A DNA stretch of 64,000 nucleotides from Powellomyces hirtus (Eukaryota > Chytridiomycota > Chytridiomycetes > Spizellomycetales > Powellomycetaceae). Under the pieces are notes generated by a model, which was not told the origin of the DNA, ran no database searches, and worked only from the letters and a program-made list of their open reading frames with translations. The stretch covers positions 434,001 through 498,000 of the forward strand of contig JAHLKG010000018.1 of assembly GCA_025526995.1 (NCBI GenBank). The letters run 5' to 3'. Position 1 is the first letter of the stretch. Every line of letters begins with the position of its first letter. The position numbers and the translations under genes were made by a program. Positions 21,239 to 32,282 of the stretch are shown in pieces.

Positions 21239-23458
21239 GCGGCGGTACCCTTCATAGCGGTCATGGCGGTTGCTGGGTCAAATATGGAGTTCCCAGTCGA
21301 GGCGTGTGGACTTGCGGGTGAAAGGTTGTTGATGCATCCATGGTAGACCCGAACTTGGAAATGGATGATAACCTCAATGACCGTTTAGATTGAAGCGGGC
21401 GTTCGAGTCTGCCTTTCTGGATTATGACGCCTTGAAACGGCTGCCTATTGAACTCTCCCAGTCCTTGATATTGAGTGGTGTGTGCGGTTCCGGTATGTTG
21501 ATGTCGTCGGAAGCAGATTTGAATTACAAATTCACATGATCCCCTGACCTCGCCATAGGCAAGGGAACACTGATTGTTGAGTTATGCCGACAGTTTGCCT
21601 TAAAGGTGGGCACCCGTTCATTTCCTCAATGATGATGCGACATGGTTAGATACTCGAAAGCTCAGACGTAAACGCAGCCGGTGATAATTGATAGCGCGCG
21701 GTTGTCCACCGAGTTCCCTGCCCAACCATCCAGGGGTCTATACGTCCTGATTAAAAGCTGCTTGGATTGTGAGGCAGCTGTTGGTGGGTGTAGGCTGTGT
21801 TGGGATCGTCAATGGGCCTCGGTTAACCTTCTCTGTTGATAGTCCTTTTCCACAACATCCATAACTTGTTTCCTGCCAAGGGCACTGATGATGAGATCTA
21901 TCACGAACTTACCACCGCATTTGACCTTATCAAAAGGTCTGGTTCGAGAATTCTCGTACTCGCTACGACTTCCAGAGTTGCAGACATACATCCTGCCGTC
22001 TTGAAGTATTTTGAGGTACTGCAGATGCGGTATACACAAAACTAAGTGGTCCGGTCTGAACTCTGGACTAATTCTTAACTGCAGAACAAGATCATGCTTG
22101 AGCTGCCAACCGCACCACAACGTGCCCAACTCCTGAAATGGCTCATTATGTCACGCGATGGGACATTATCTATTGACGTGAACCCTATTGCCCAGCGATG
22201 TCATGCTTATACGATGGCAGATCTCAGTGCCCTCTGTCGAACCGCACAATCTCACGCTCGAGCGCGGCGTTCTCGAAATGTCCCGGGTGAAGACCACGCT
22301 GCACAACTTACGTACTCTGATTTCATGGCAAGCTACTCGTCGATTCGCGTTTCTGCGGCACACCATAACCATGATGTCACGCGGATGGAAATGGTTCGGT
22401 GGGCAGACATTGGTGGTCATCGGCTGGTGAAGGTAGCAAAATACTGCTTTGGTCTCTGATGATCGATGAGCAACTGACCGGTCATGATAGGAACTGTTAC
22501 ATGAAAGCGTTGTGTGGTTTTACCGAAACGCGGAGGCATTTCAAAGACTGGGAATCCGGCCATCCAAAGGAGTGTTGCTGTATGTTCTTTCAAGCGTTCA
22601 AAATCGAAAGATTATGTTGTGCTGAACCATCAGTTTGCAGCTACGGGCCCCCAGGGACAGGAAAGACGCTTCTGGGAAAAGCCGTTGCTACCGAGTCGGG
22701 GGCTAATTTCTTGTCAATCTCAATTGCTGATCTTATCAAAGGCGAGGTACGGAGACGGCCTAACATGTTCAGTTAGAAGGTTCAGCATGGTAGGCCGGCC
22801 ACTGACAGTTATTGCATAGGTGGGCGAGTCAGAGAAAGCGATTGCGAAGACCTTCGAAACGGCAAGGAGATGCAGCCCGTGCGTAGTGTTCATGGACGAA
22901 TTGGAAGCGTTGTTTTCACGCCATGACCAGATGGGCGATGTTGGCAAAAAGCTGTTTTCTCAGCTGATTATCGAGATTGATGCGCTTGATTGGACAACCT
23001 CGCAAGTTGTTCTGCTCTGCGCAACAAACCATCCACAGTGTCTGGACCCTTCTCTGCTACGACCAGGTACGAGCATTGCGTCTGGCGTTTGTCGTTTTCG
23101 TGCTTGTCGTGACGTTGTTTGTTTCCAGGGCGGATAGACAGGCTGGTAGCAGTCCGCCCACCTTCGAAATCCGAGCGCATAGCTATATTGAAAACAATCA
23201 GCTCGCAAGTAACCCTTCACTCGGATGTCCAGTTTGAGGAGATCGCCCTCCGCACACGTGGAAAGACAGGTGCAGATCTCAAGGAGCTGCTAAGGCGTGC
23301 TAGTCTAGCAGCATTGAGCCGTTCAGGCTTTGACGCAAAGGTGGGTTACAGCACATTCTTTGCACGACAGATAGTTATACTCAAACAAGTTCATTCTGCA
23401 GCCTAGTGTACAGATGTGTGACTTTTCACAAGCACTAGAAAGTCCTCAATTTACTTAA
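21239..23458 (+). CDS. Type II AAA+ ATPase of the AFG2/SPATA5 group; N-terminus unresolved
   Basis: Supported exons: 21239..21324, 21389..21492, 21559..21605, several D1 exons between about 21650 and 22016, 22086..22430, 22491..22579, 22641..22746, 22820..23066, 23129..23340, 23402..23458. D1 has a Walker A (GVCGSGKGT), but its Walker B position reads [10 protein letters not shown] without Asp-Glu, so D1 is probably inactive. D2 is intact: Walker A GPPGTGKT, pore and second region [10 protein letters not shown], Walker [13 protein letters not shown], sensor LLCATNHP and arginine finger LLRPGRIDR. The GLLY-type linker ([17 protein letters not shown]) and D2 are closest to AFG2/SPATA5 and SPATA5L1, which release factors from pre-60S ribosomes; PEX1/PEX6 were considered but fit less well. 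The exact orthology and N-domain need alignment. Confidence 0.78.
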
Positions 23459-23553
23459 AACGTCGACAATACACGACTTTTCTAACCGCAACTTTCCACA
23501 AACTACATTCTCCCAATAGTCCGCAAACCCCTGCATCAAAGATTCTACAGCTG

Positions 23554-24992
23554 TCAAACAGCAGTCAACGAAAATCCTTTGAAGTACACTTGCTGGGTGC
23601 TTGGAGTGCACCAGCTGTCGTCGCTTCCGCCAAAAAAGGTCTCAAAATCGATTCCCTCAAACCCAATGGTGGGTTTCGGTATGAAGACCACTTTGTCAAA
23701 GTCGATCACCTTTTTTCCGTTGGCGTATACTTGGACGCGGCCGTCTTTATTGGGCTTTTTGCCCTTGAATGTGTTGAGGGTTATCGTTTGCGTCAAGGAC
23801 ATCCATGATCCGGGAGTGAAGCTGTACGCCCCGCGTCCCATGGAGGCGCCATCTAGAAATCGACAGTCAATCAGTCCCACGAACATCAGAACAGAAGGTG
23901 GCATTTTCATGTGCTTACATTGCGGATTGCAAAGTGTGACCGGCTTCACCTGGCAGAAGCTCTTGTCTTGAAGCTTGCGATCAACGTACAAGTAAATTTC
24001 GCCAAGACCTTTTGTACGGAACATGAATCGAGTCGAGAAACAGTCCAGCGCTGAATCTCCGCCGCTGCATCCAGTGCGTCCACCTAAATGAAGACATGTT
24101 AACTCTCACAAAGATGGGACCAGAGGGATGGGGCGGGCTTCTTGCAGCATACCATACAAGCCCGGCAGTTTCCCGCCTTTCACAAAATTGAATCCTTTCG
24201 GGAACAAGATCTGAAAGCTGAGGGTAACTGTTTTGGCTCCCTTCAGGCTAATGGGCGCGGCAAAAAATCCAGTGCCTCCGACAGGACCATTCTTTGGGTT
24301 CCGTGACCCTGCGAGGACCATTGAAAAGGGTGAGTCGAGGGAGTCTCCCAAGTCGTGAGAGCCGAGCAACCTCTCCTACCTGCAGGGTATGTTACTTCCA
24401 TGACATCACCGCTGGAACCACCCGTCGGGTCGGGAACCAAGTCTCGGTTTTTCTGACCATAGGAGTCTTTCGTCACTTTCCACGTGTCCTGCCAGTTGCT
24501 CTTGAAAGCTCCTGATGTCCAAGACAAGGCTCCGCGCGCATGGAGTGAGCTTCCCATTCCTCCCTGGAATGTATCGTGGATATCCGATTCTTGGAATTCC
24601 TGCTCTTCATCCTCGCCCTCCTCCGTGATTTCTTCGTCAGCTTCTGCGACTGTGGCCTCGTCGTCGGATGGTGCTTGGAGTGCCTCTTCTTCAGCTTCAG
24701 CAGGCTTCTCAGTTGGGAGATCAGCGGTTGTATCAACAGGTGTATCAGCAGGTGTGTCAACAGATGCTTCTTCTTCCGTGGCAGCTGTCTCGTCAGCCTT
24801 GGGAGGCTCCTGCACAGTAGCTCCACCTGCTGGCGCCGGGTTCCGAAGGGCGGCCGCCATGGCGTCGAGCCTTTTGATGTCTTCCGCCGTAAAGCCCAGC
24901 CGGTTGATTCGTGAGAGGAGAAGGTAGTTGGCCTGGGCGCTGGATGCGAGGCCCAGGCAGAAGATCCAGGACAAAAGAATGGCGAGTTTCAT
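23554..24992 (-). CDS. Secreted polysaccharide lyase family 14-like protein
   Basis: Exons 24380..24992, 24153..24308, 23919..24083 and 23554..23852 give 410 aa. A clear signal peptide (MKLAILLSWIFCLGLASSAQA) is followed by an acidic Ala/Glu/Pro/Thr-rich linker (about residues 45-150) and a C-terminal beta-jelly-roll region. That region contains ALSWTSGAFKSNW, SLKGAKTVTLSFQILFP with GFNFVKGGKLPGLYG, FSTRFMFRTKG, SFTPGSWMSLTQTITL, GRVQVYANGKKVIDF and ETFFGGSDDSW, the order and spacing of PL14 alginate/glucuronan lyase-like proteins, which are common in fungi. These extracellular enzymes cleave uronic-acid polysaccharides by beta-elimination. Substrate is not predictable here. The linker probably acts as a spacer between a surface attachment and the catalytic domain. 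Confidence 0.8.
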
Positions 24993-25441
24993 GACAAGTC
25001 AGTTGATGGATAGAGGAGGGGAATGAAAATGGGAGAGTTGGGAGTTGAGAGATAAATGGCGGAGAACGAAAACATGTTTCTGAGACAAAGTCCAGACATC
25101 GATAGCTTTGGTAATCGGCTGATCAAGGTTGACCATTCTCTCAAGGTTGCATGGGTGAGGGTCACCAGAAAGTTATTTCGGGAAATTGACGGTGCAAAAT
25201 CTCACCATCTTGAGGCTTTCTCCGATCGCTTACGGGAAACTGGATCCAACCGCACACCACCGCGATCCAGCCAACCCAAGCCTGTCCGCTGGATTCGGAC
25301 TCGTGCGAGAGAGTTTCACAGTTCCCAATGCATCCTTCAGAGCATTATTCACCGGTCGAAACCGGGTTTGCGCATTCTAGGATACGTTCATATGTATAAA
25401 TGCTAGGACGCAACAGTCAGGGCGCGGGACGCACCAACACC
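24993..25441. promoter_or_regulatory. Divergent promoter region, PL14 (-) / NSE4 (+)
   Basis: 449 bp between start codons, with no recognised coding exon. Confidence 0.4.
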
Positions 25442-26837
25442 ATGTCGTCCAATCAAGAAGATCGCGATAGTGCCGACGAGGAAGAGAATGCTCAGGATGG
25501 GCATGAGGGGAGGGACCTCGATACTCAACAGCCAGAGGGAGAGCGGAGACGAGTGCGGACAGGGTATCGGGAATTGTTGGCATTTACTGAAGGTGTTTAA
25601 ATGACTGGGAATTGCGCTTTGAGGATTTATGGAAGAACTCATGGTGTGTTTGTGGCTTGATAGCAAACCGAAGCGAGCTTGACGCTGAGCAGCTCCTGGA
25701 AACAATACAGAAAGCCGATAGTCTATTTAGAGATGGTCAGTGGAGAAGAGCAAAATTAGACGTGCAGAGGCAGAGGAGCAGCCGAAGACATAGGACCCAA
25801 CGGACGCGTCTTTTTTTTTCTTTTTTTTTTTGGGCAGTATACACAACGCATGAAGCCACCCTCGACTCCAAAGTCCTCGTCGCAGCAGCCGATCTGGGTG
25901 TGCAAAAGGCTCAGCGCATGCGTCTCGATGGCGGAAGTTTCAACATTGACGACTGGATGGGGAAGTTGGTGGTGAGGATGAACGGACAGGCTGCGGAAGA
26001 GAGCAACGAGGATGACGCCGACGACGGCGGCGGTCCGGCGCTGGACTGGCACGCGCTTGGAAAAGTGGCAACTCGGTGCCTTGCGAGAGTCCCCACGATC
26101 GATTTCATGCTGGGCCCGCTTGCGATCGAACCAAAGCTGCGGAATGCGAATCGGAAAGTGGCCAAGTTGGTCAAGAATAAAGAGGATTTACAGAAACCTC
26201 AGCAGGTACTGTATTGCTATAGTAGGTAACGCAGTAATTCGTCGAGCGGTTCACTCACTCAATTCTGCTCACATCTGCGGCGTTGCATCTCACAGTTGAA
26301 AGAAAGTGATTTCGAAAAACAAGAAAACGAAACCACTGGTCTTGTGATGCAGATCGCTGCGCGGCTGCACGAGGTCGGCTGCATGAGTTTCTTTGAATTT
26401 GTGATAAATCCAGACTCGTTCGGACAGACTGTGGAAAACCTGTTTTACGTTAGTTTTTTGATCCGTGACGGCAAGGTGCAGGTGCACGAGGATGACGACG
26501 GCGAGCTCATTCTGGGTACGTAGCTCCGTCCTTAAGTTGCTTGATTGCCATGTCTGTCACTCATTTTCCGGATCGTTGCAGAACCTGCTCACCCGCCACG
26601 GGCTGAAGACTACGAGGATAACGAGATCAAGCGGTTTCAGGCCGTCGTTGATATAGATCAGCCCACATGGCGGGTAAGCACTTGGCCTAGACGCTACCAC
26701 ACATCCGGCCTTCACCGGGCTCAATATGAACTTTTATATGCCAGGCATTGATCTCGGCGTACGGGATCACCGAGTCATGTATCCCAACACGACCACCCAC
26801 GAGCTTTGCTGCAGCGAGTGGGAGGTGGTATGGTTGA
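25442..26837 (+). CDS. NSE4: SMC5-SMC6 complex kleisin subunit NSE4
   Basis: Exons 25442..25592, 25664..25735, 25838..26205, 26296..26515, 26582..26673, 26745..26837 give 331 aa. Family features in order: acidic N-terminus, RTGYRELLAFTE, the helix with TIQKADSLFRDV, HEATLDSKVLVAAADLGVQK, FNIDDWMGKLV, and the C-terminal winged-helix region with GCMSFFEFVINPDSFGQTVE, NLFYVSFLIRDGKV and IDQPTWRALISAYGI. NSE4 bridges the SMC5 and SMC6 heads and works in recombinational repair and replication-fork stability. Intron 2 has an unusually long poly-T polypyrimidine tract just before exon 3. The 22 residues after SAYGITESCIPTRPP are family-like but degrade toward the end, so the stop could shift if another intron exists. 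Confidence 0.95.
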
Positions 26838-27157
26838 TTTTAACCACCTCATGCTCCCCTGCATACCCATTTGTATATAATCAACAGCAACACAAGTATA
26901 TGATATTTATCGATATAACGAAGCCTGCAGCTTTTGCACACATCTTTGACCGATTCAGGATACAATGAGCTCTGCATATGTGCATGAGGATATTGGCTGA
27001 TTCTTCTCGTTTCGTGACATGATTTCCCTGTCAACGACGTCCGAAAGGCGAAAGAATGGAAGGCTGCAGAAGAACTGGAGCAGAGAGGTACAGAGCAAAT
27101 CGATATGCATATATTTACAACTTGAAGCGGATATGAGTGGGGTTCCCTTATGGATGG
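26838..27157. other. Convergent intergenic region, NSE4 / PKR1
   Basis: 320 bp, AT-rich; nothing recognised beyond 3' UTR sequence. Confidence 0.4.
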
Positions 27158-28310
27158 TTACTCATGCTTCTCGTGGGTATCAACCGCTGCCGCTGCATTC
27201 CCCGTAGGAGGCGGCATCTTGGCAAGCTCTCTCAAAAACCTGGTAAAATATAGCGTTAGCGATGCCGCCATGAACTCGGGAAGTTGATGTGGAGGAAACC
27301 CACCATTGTACGGACGCAAACAAACACCCAGCGATCCCGATCAGAGCAATGACGTGCAGGTTGCCGCCGGTCACGACGGCCAGAGCTGTGAGGGACACAA
27401 ATAGACCGGCAAATGACATATTCATGGCGCCCTGCACACGAGAATTGACTCCAGGCGTAAAGACCGAATTCCAGATTTCCTCCAGAATGCCAGTTTCGGG
27501 TGCAGGTGCGTCCTCGGGTGGCACAACGTGGGTTCGAGCTTCTCGGAGGTCTGCCTTCATTTCATCTTCGATCCTGTCAGGTATCTCCAGGGCGGGGCTG
27601 CGATCCAGTGGCATTTCCTCATCGTTGTCTGCAATTGCAGGTTCAGCAGTCTCTGCTGCGATGCCACGGGGATTTGAAGTGGAAGGTGGCTCGGCAGAGT
27701 CCGCAGACGGGTTGCTTTCAGTGGACGGACTGACATCTTTCATAGTCGAAGACTGCATTGAGGCCCCCAATGGTTCGCTCTTCTGCGCAATAGGTTCGGC
27801 TGCATTTTCCACTGATGTGTTTTGCTGCACATATTCGTGGGTAGCTTCACTAACAGGCTGGGCAACGGGGGCAGCGGAGGTCTCCGTGTTTTCCCGTTCT
27901 GCCACCTCTGGCTCTGCAGCCGCCGGGGTCCCCACCGACGTTGTTACATTCTCCGATCCCGATCCAAGTATAACCGGCTCCGTGTCCAGCTGTCCATTGC
28001 GCTTGTCATCCTTGCCGCTCCCCAGGGGTGTGGTCGCTCTCAGCTGCGTGTAAGATGAGACAATATCCAGAACATCCTCGTCGTCGTCATCCGCGACCAG
28101 GTTCGGAATCGTGTCGGAATCCGCCATATCGCTGGAACTAAATCCGCTTTCGCTGGATGGCTTCTCCACAACGACAATCGAGTCCGAGTCGGTGTCGAAA
28201 ATACGGGATGACGATGAAGCAGGGTCCGCCTCGGCTGGCTTGCCGGAAACACCGGCGCCGTCAGTAGGGTCCTTGGAGTCTACACGAGGAAGATGGGATG
28301 CAAAATCCAT
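27158..28310 (-). CDS. PKR1: PKR1-type ER membrane protein (V-ATPase assembly) with a long acidic N-terminal extension
   Basis: Exons 27304..28310 and 27158..27239 give 362 aa. The start is the ATG at 28310 (MDFASHLPRV). Residues about 1-275 are acidic, Ser/Glu/Ala-rich and look disordered. The C-terminal 85 residues match the Pkr1 family: ILEEIWNSVFTPGVN, two hydrophobic segments (FAGLFVSLTALAVVTG and HVIALIGIAGCLFASVQW), and WFLRELAKMP completed by exon 2. Reading through the intron would lose that WFxxEL end. Yeast Pkr1 is an ER protein of about 120 aa needed to assemble the V0 sector of the vacuolar ATPase. The extension more than doubles its size, and a short IVVVEKPSS motif inside it might be an interaction peptide. 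Confidence 0.82.
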
Positions 28311-28576
28311 AGTCGAGTTTTCAATGTTTTGGTTGGTGGGCAATTTGGGTTAAGCGAGGGGGGAAGCTCCCCCCGAGTTGCGTGCATGACGCGGCGTGAG
28401 GCTTGGGTGGGGCTTGGGGGCTTTGAGCATCTCTGCATTCTGAATTGTTCGCGGGAAGCTTCATTAGAATTGAGTCTTTGAAAAAAGAGACTTGTCTGAG
28501 GAATCACTCTTGGGCGTCTTGGATATGCACGATAAGCAGTACCCCACCACCGAAAGAGGGCTAGAGACAAATTCAA
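28311..28576. promoter_or_regulatory. Divergent promoter region, PKR1 (-) / INTS7 (+)
   Basis: 266 bp between opposite start codons; probably a shared promoter. Confidence 0.4.
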
Positions 28577-31500
28577 ATGGACGACAAAGTTCTCGGAGAC
28601 CCAGGGTTCCATGAACTCCTCGAGCTGGATAGAGGGTTCAAGGCGCCGCGGTTGGAAGAGAAGCTGCAGTCTATTCTAAAGTACATTACGTTTTTCAACA
28701 AGTACCCATCACCGGAGAATGTCACTTTGGGTATGAACGAGGAGGGTAGCATGATTATTTGGTATTCTGTGCCTTGCCTAAATACATCAATGTTTCACTC
28801 GTTTTGGCAGGATTTCTCAAATTGGCAGATTATTGGAGGACCAGGTGATTGTATTTGTGCCCATAAAAAACCGATACTCGTTTGAATGACGCCCTTTTTT
28901 GATCCATTTCCTACGTTTCTCAGCACAAATGTTATCCGACAGTACATCTTCAAAGTCATCAAACACAGTGAACATGCCTTGGTCAAGATCACGAGCGCCG
29001 AAGAGGTTTCCCGGCGGATATCCATGATTCTCACGAGTAACGACCCGGTGGCCAGAGCGCTTACTCTCAGGTGCGTTGGCGCCATCTCAACCTGGCCATT
29101 TTGCTTCGCACCGGTGCTGTCAGATTGAATGATGGTCGTGTGTAGAGTGATTGGATACATGTCGGTCATTGTTGTGGATAACATTGAAGTCCATCACGGG
29201 TAAACGCAGTGTGTGTTGTTTGTTGTCATCGCATCGATCATTGGGGGATCTCAACTGGGGCGTATTTTTTTTGCAGTGTGCGATTACTCTTGGACTCCAA
29301 GGAACCAATGGAACTCGAAGCTGCACTGTTTGCCGCCGACCGGATCGCTTTCAGATCCAAGACTTTCTCAGTGAACCACATTGAAAAGCTTGGCGCAATT
29401 ATGCAAGGTCAGTTTCCTCTATCTCATGCATCATCATCATCTCATCTGAAATTGTCCGCTCTCAAGACAAGGAGACCAACTTTATTGTCAAAAGCACAGT
29501 CATCCGAGTTTACAGACACATGTACCACACCCTGCCTCTCGTCGCAACGGTAATGACTGGGGTGTTTGATTTCTGAGGAAAATGGAACCTTCCCCCCTTT
29601 TGCTGATCTGGCTCTGTTTCATAGGCTCGGCGATCATGTCTTGAATACCTCTTGCACAATGACGAAGAAGACAATGTACTCAACATTCTGCACACCTTGA
29701 CCGTGCTCGCAGTTCGGTGCGTTGTTCAAATTAGAGCTCAGGTGAGGGGCTTTGCAGCGCGCTCGAATCTATCGCCCCTTCAGTGGCTCACACACAAACC
29801 CCGAATATGTAGATAGATCTTCTGGTCCACTATGTGGAGAAGGATCCACGCGAGATTGTCCAGCACGGTGCTTTGAAGAACCTGCTGTTCCTAGCCAAAA
29901 CCGAGTCGCATCACTTCAAAGAGATCGACTTTTTGGTACGCCCCTATTTTCATTTCTCTCTCTCTCTCCTTCAAATTCTACATTGTGCCAACCGCGGGTC
30001 CGTTCATGAAACTCCAGAACATTTTCAAATTCGCTGTACGATCCGCATGTCAGGAAGCGCGCCTGAACGCGTTGACGCTCCTGGCCTTGCTCTGTGAAAA
30101 CACAAGGTTGGCCGCGCAGGTCTTGCCCACGATCCAGCATTCGGAACACCAGTTGGCGCACATGGCGGCTTTGCGGGACATTGTCGCTGCGGGCGACCGT
30201 GTAGCGTTTGTTGCTGCCAAAGTCATGGGTCATCTGCGGGACTGTGAGAACCGTCCCGAATCTGCTACAAAAATCGTCGCTGGTAAATGAAATGGGGACG
30301 GTGATTACGGAATGGCGATGCTTCCATTTTATCCCTTGGCAAACTCACTCACTCGCCAGCGTCAGACGATATCGCGGGCGGTTCCTTGCTACGTCGACTT
30401 CTGGATGTGTTATCCAACGTCTCGTTTTCGCGCTACCCCTCCCATGTGAGAAATCGCTAATTGCTCTTTGCAGCCTCCCCTTTTGCATCATCATCATCTC
30501 ACCCATCCTTGGCTGGGCTCACGCAGTTCAGATACCTGGTTGGCACCATCGCGCGAGTCTCTGTTCTGAACACTACGGAAGATGTTTGGACCGAGTTATT
30601 TGCCATACTCTCTGCGGATCCAGAAGGTGAGTCTGAGTGAGATATAGATATATCTATCCTTCAATTAGCTCTCTCTCTGTGTGCCCCAGACATATCCCGT
30701 CTGACCATGGATGAATTTTAGGGTTGAACATTGCATTCAGTTTCGCGCTAAAGTACGCTGATAAACCCAATCGTGACCCACCGGTTCGGCCGACCTATCT
30801 GCTGACCACAACCAGAGCCTATGGCGCCGTATTGCGGCCCAATGTGATTGTACGTGCCGTGGGGTTCACGCGATACAGTGTACGCAGGAAATGGCTGCTT
30901 TCTGAACCCCCCTTTCTTGTTGAAAACAGAAACGAGCTATTCAAATTGCACTGAGACTGTGCCGCGTTCAACCGTTCGATCGGCAAGATGTGGACCGCGA
31001 CATCCAACCCCTGCTGACGCTCCTACGCAACCGGAACGCTGCGCCGTGGTTCTTTTATCAAATTGGAGTCGACGCCCTTGCGAGTGGACTTGCGAGTATT
31101 TCTCAAACACTCTTTCATGAAATTCACGACTGCGTATGTGTTTTTTTTTTCGTTTGAGACCCCTGCAAAACACACCCCCCACCCACGCGAGACACCGTCG
31201 GGGCTCACAAAGTGCGGGGCGGATGGGTATGGTTTTGGCTAACATTTCTTTTTTCGCTGTTCTGTGTTGTTTGAAGGTTGACACGGAAGCCACCCGCTTC
31301 TGGCTCACCAGTATGCAACACATTGCGGATGCCTACGTGATGATCCAGTCTGCGGCTGCATCATCCACGGCGCCAAAGTCTGATCCCCTGCTGCCCGCCG
31401 TTGCTAAATTGTGGAACGCGACCACCGCAATGAAGGTATTGGAAAGAACAAACCCCGGCAAACCCCGCAGTGGTACTGGTCACACCAAAAACCACCCCGA

Positions 31501-32282
31501 TTTATGTTGCCTGACGCAAAAATGTCAACCCCCCCAGGCTGTATCCGCCACCACCGACCCCATCAGCAGCACCGCCTTCCAACACGCCTTCCTCACCCTC
31601 CAAGCCCGCGTTCTCGAATCCACCTCGGGCCTCCTCCTCAAACTCACCGTCCACGAGCGCCTCCACATCCCGCTCGCTGCATCAGGCACTACGCAATGGA
31701 CACCCTTCATCGGCGCCTTTGATCAGCATTCCGCAGCCTACGGCCGGCTGGTGGACACGGCGCGTGGTGATGATGGACAGAGTCTCGCCGCTATATCGGC
31801 TCTGCAGCTGGGTTGCGTCCTCATGGCGGAACTGGCCCGCCAGCTCGCGAGGGACGAGGAGGAGAAGGAGGGTGGGATGATGATGATGTCGTCGTCGGCT
31901 GCGTATATTGCAATGTATGCACCGCCGCCGCCGCACACCACCGATCGGGATCCGCCGTTGGCGTTAATGCAGATGGTAAATGATCGCGGAGCGGTTCGTC
32001 GCGCGTCGCCTCAGGTAAATGCAGGCAGAGAGCCACAGCTGCGAAAGTTGGGGAAAACGGTGTTGCCCTACCGTTTTGAAATTAACCTCACATCTCTGCA
32101 TCCCTTGTCGTTCCTTTTTTTTTTTTTTCTTTTGTGGCTTTGGTGAACAGAGTGTGCGGGGTGTGGTTTTGGAATCGGTGCGCGGGGTGGTGCGCATCCC
32201 GCTGTGCTTTTTTTCTCTTTCCCCTCGGCGCCCCCCGCCCCCCCCCCCCCCCCGCCCCGCGCGGAAAAGTAGAGTAGAGTAG
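28577..32282 (+). CDS. INTS7: Integrator complex subunit 7 homologue, 16 exons
   Basis: Exons: 28577..28730, 28811..28844, 28924..29070, 29146..29199, 29277..29407, 29467..29549, 29625..29741, 29813..29935, 30018..30282, 30366..30445, 30527..30626, 30722..30849, 30930..31133, 31277..31435, 31538..32014, 32151..32282; 795 aa, frame closed. It is an alpha-solenoid. The N-terminal third follows INTS7 block by block: LLELDRGFKAPRLEEKLQ, GFLKLADYWR, VIRQYIFKVIKHSEHALVKI, SNDPVARALTLRVIGYM, LLLDSKEPMELEAALFAADR and the helical repeats after it. The middle and C-terminal parts keep the helical pattern (RNAAPWFFYQIGVDAL, RFWLTSMQHIADAY) but are diverged, and a charged Glu/Met-rich insertion is present. 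Integrator cleaves nascent RNA polymerase II transcripts. The last exon runs through a C16 homopolymer, so the final 15-20 residues are unsure. Confidence 0.88.
32238..32253. repeat. C16 homopolymer in the INTS7 last exon
   Basis: Sixteen consecutive C, preceded by another C6. A length error here would change the C-terminus of INTS7. Confidence 0.95.
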
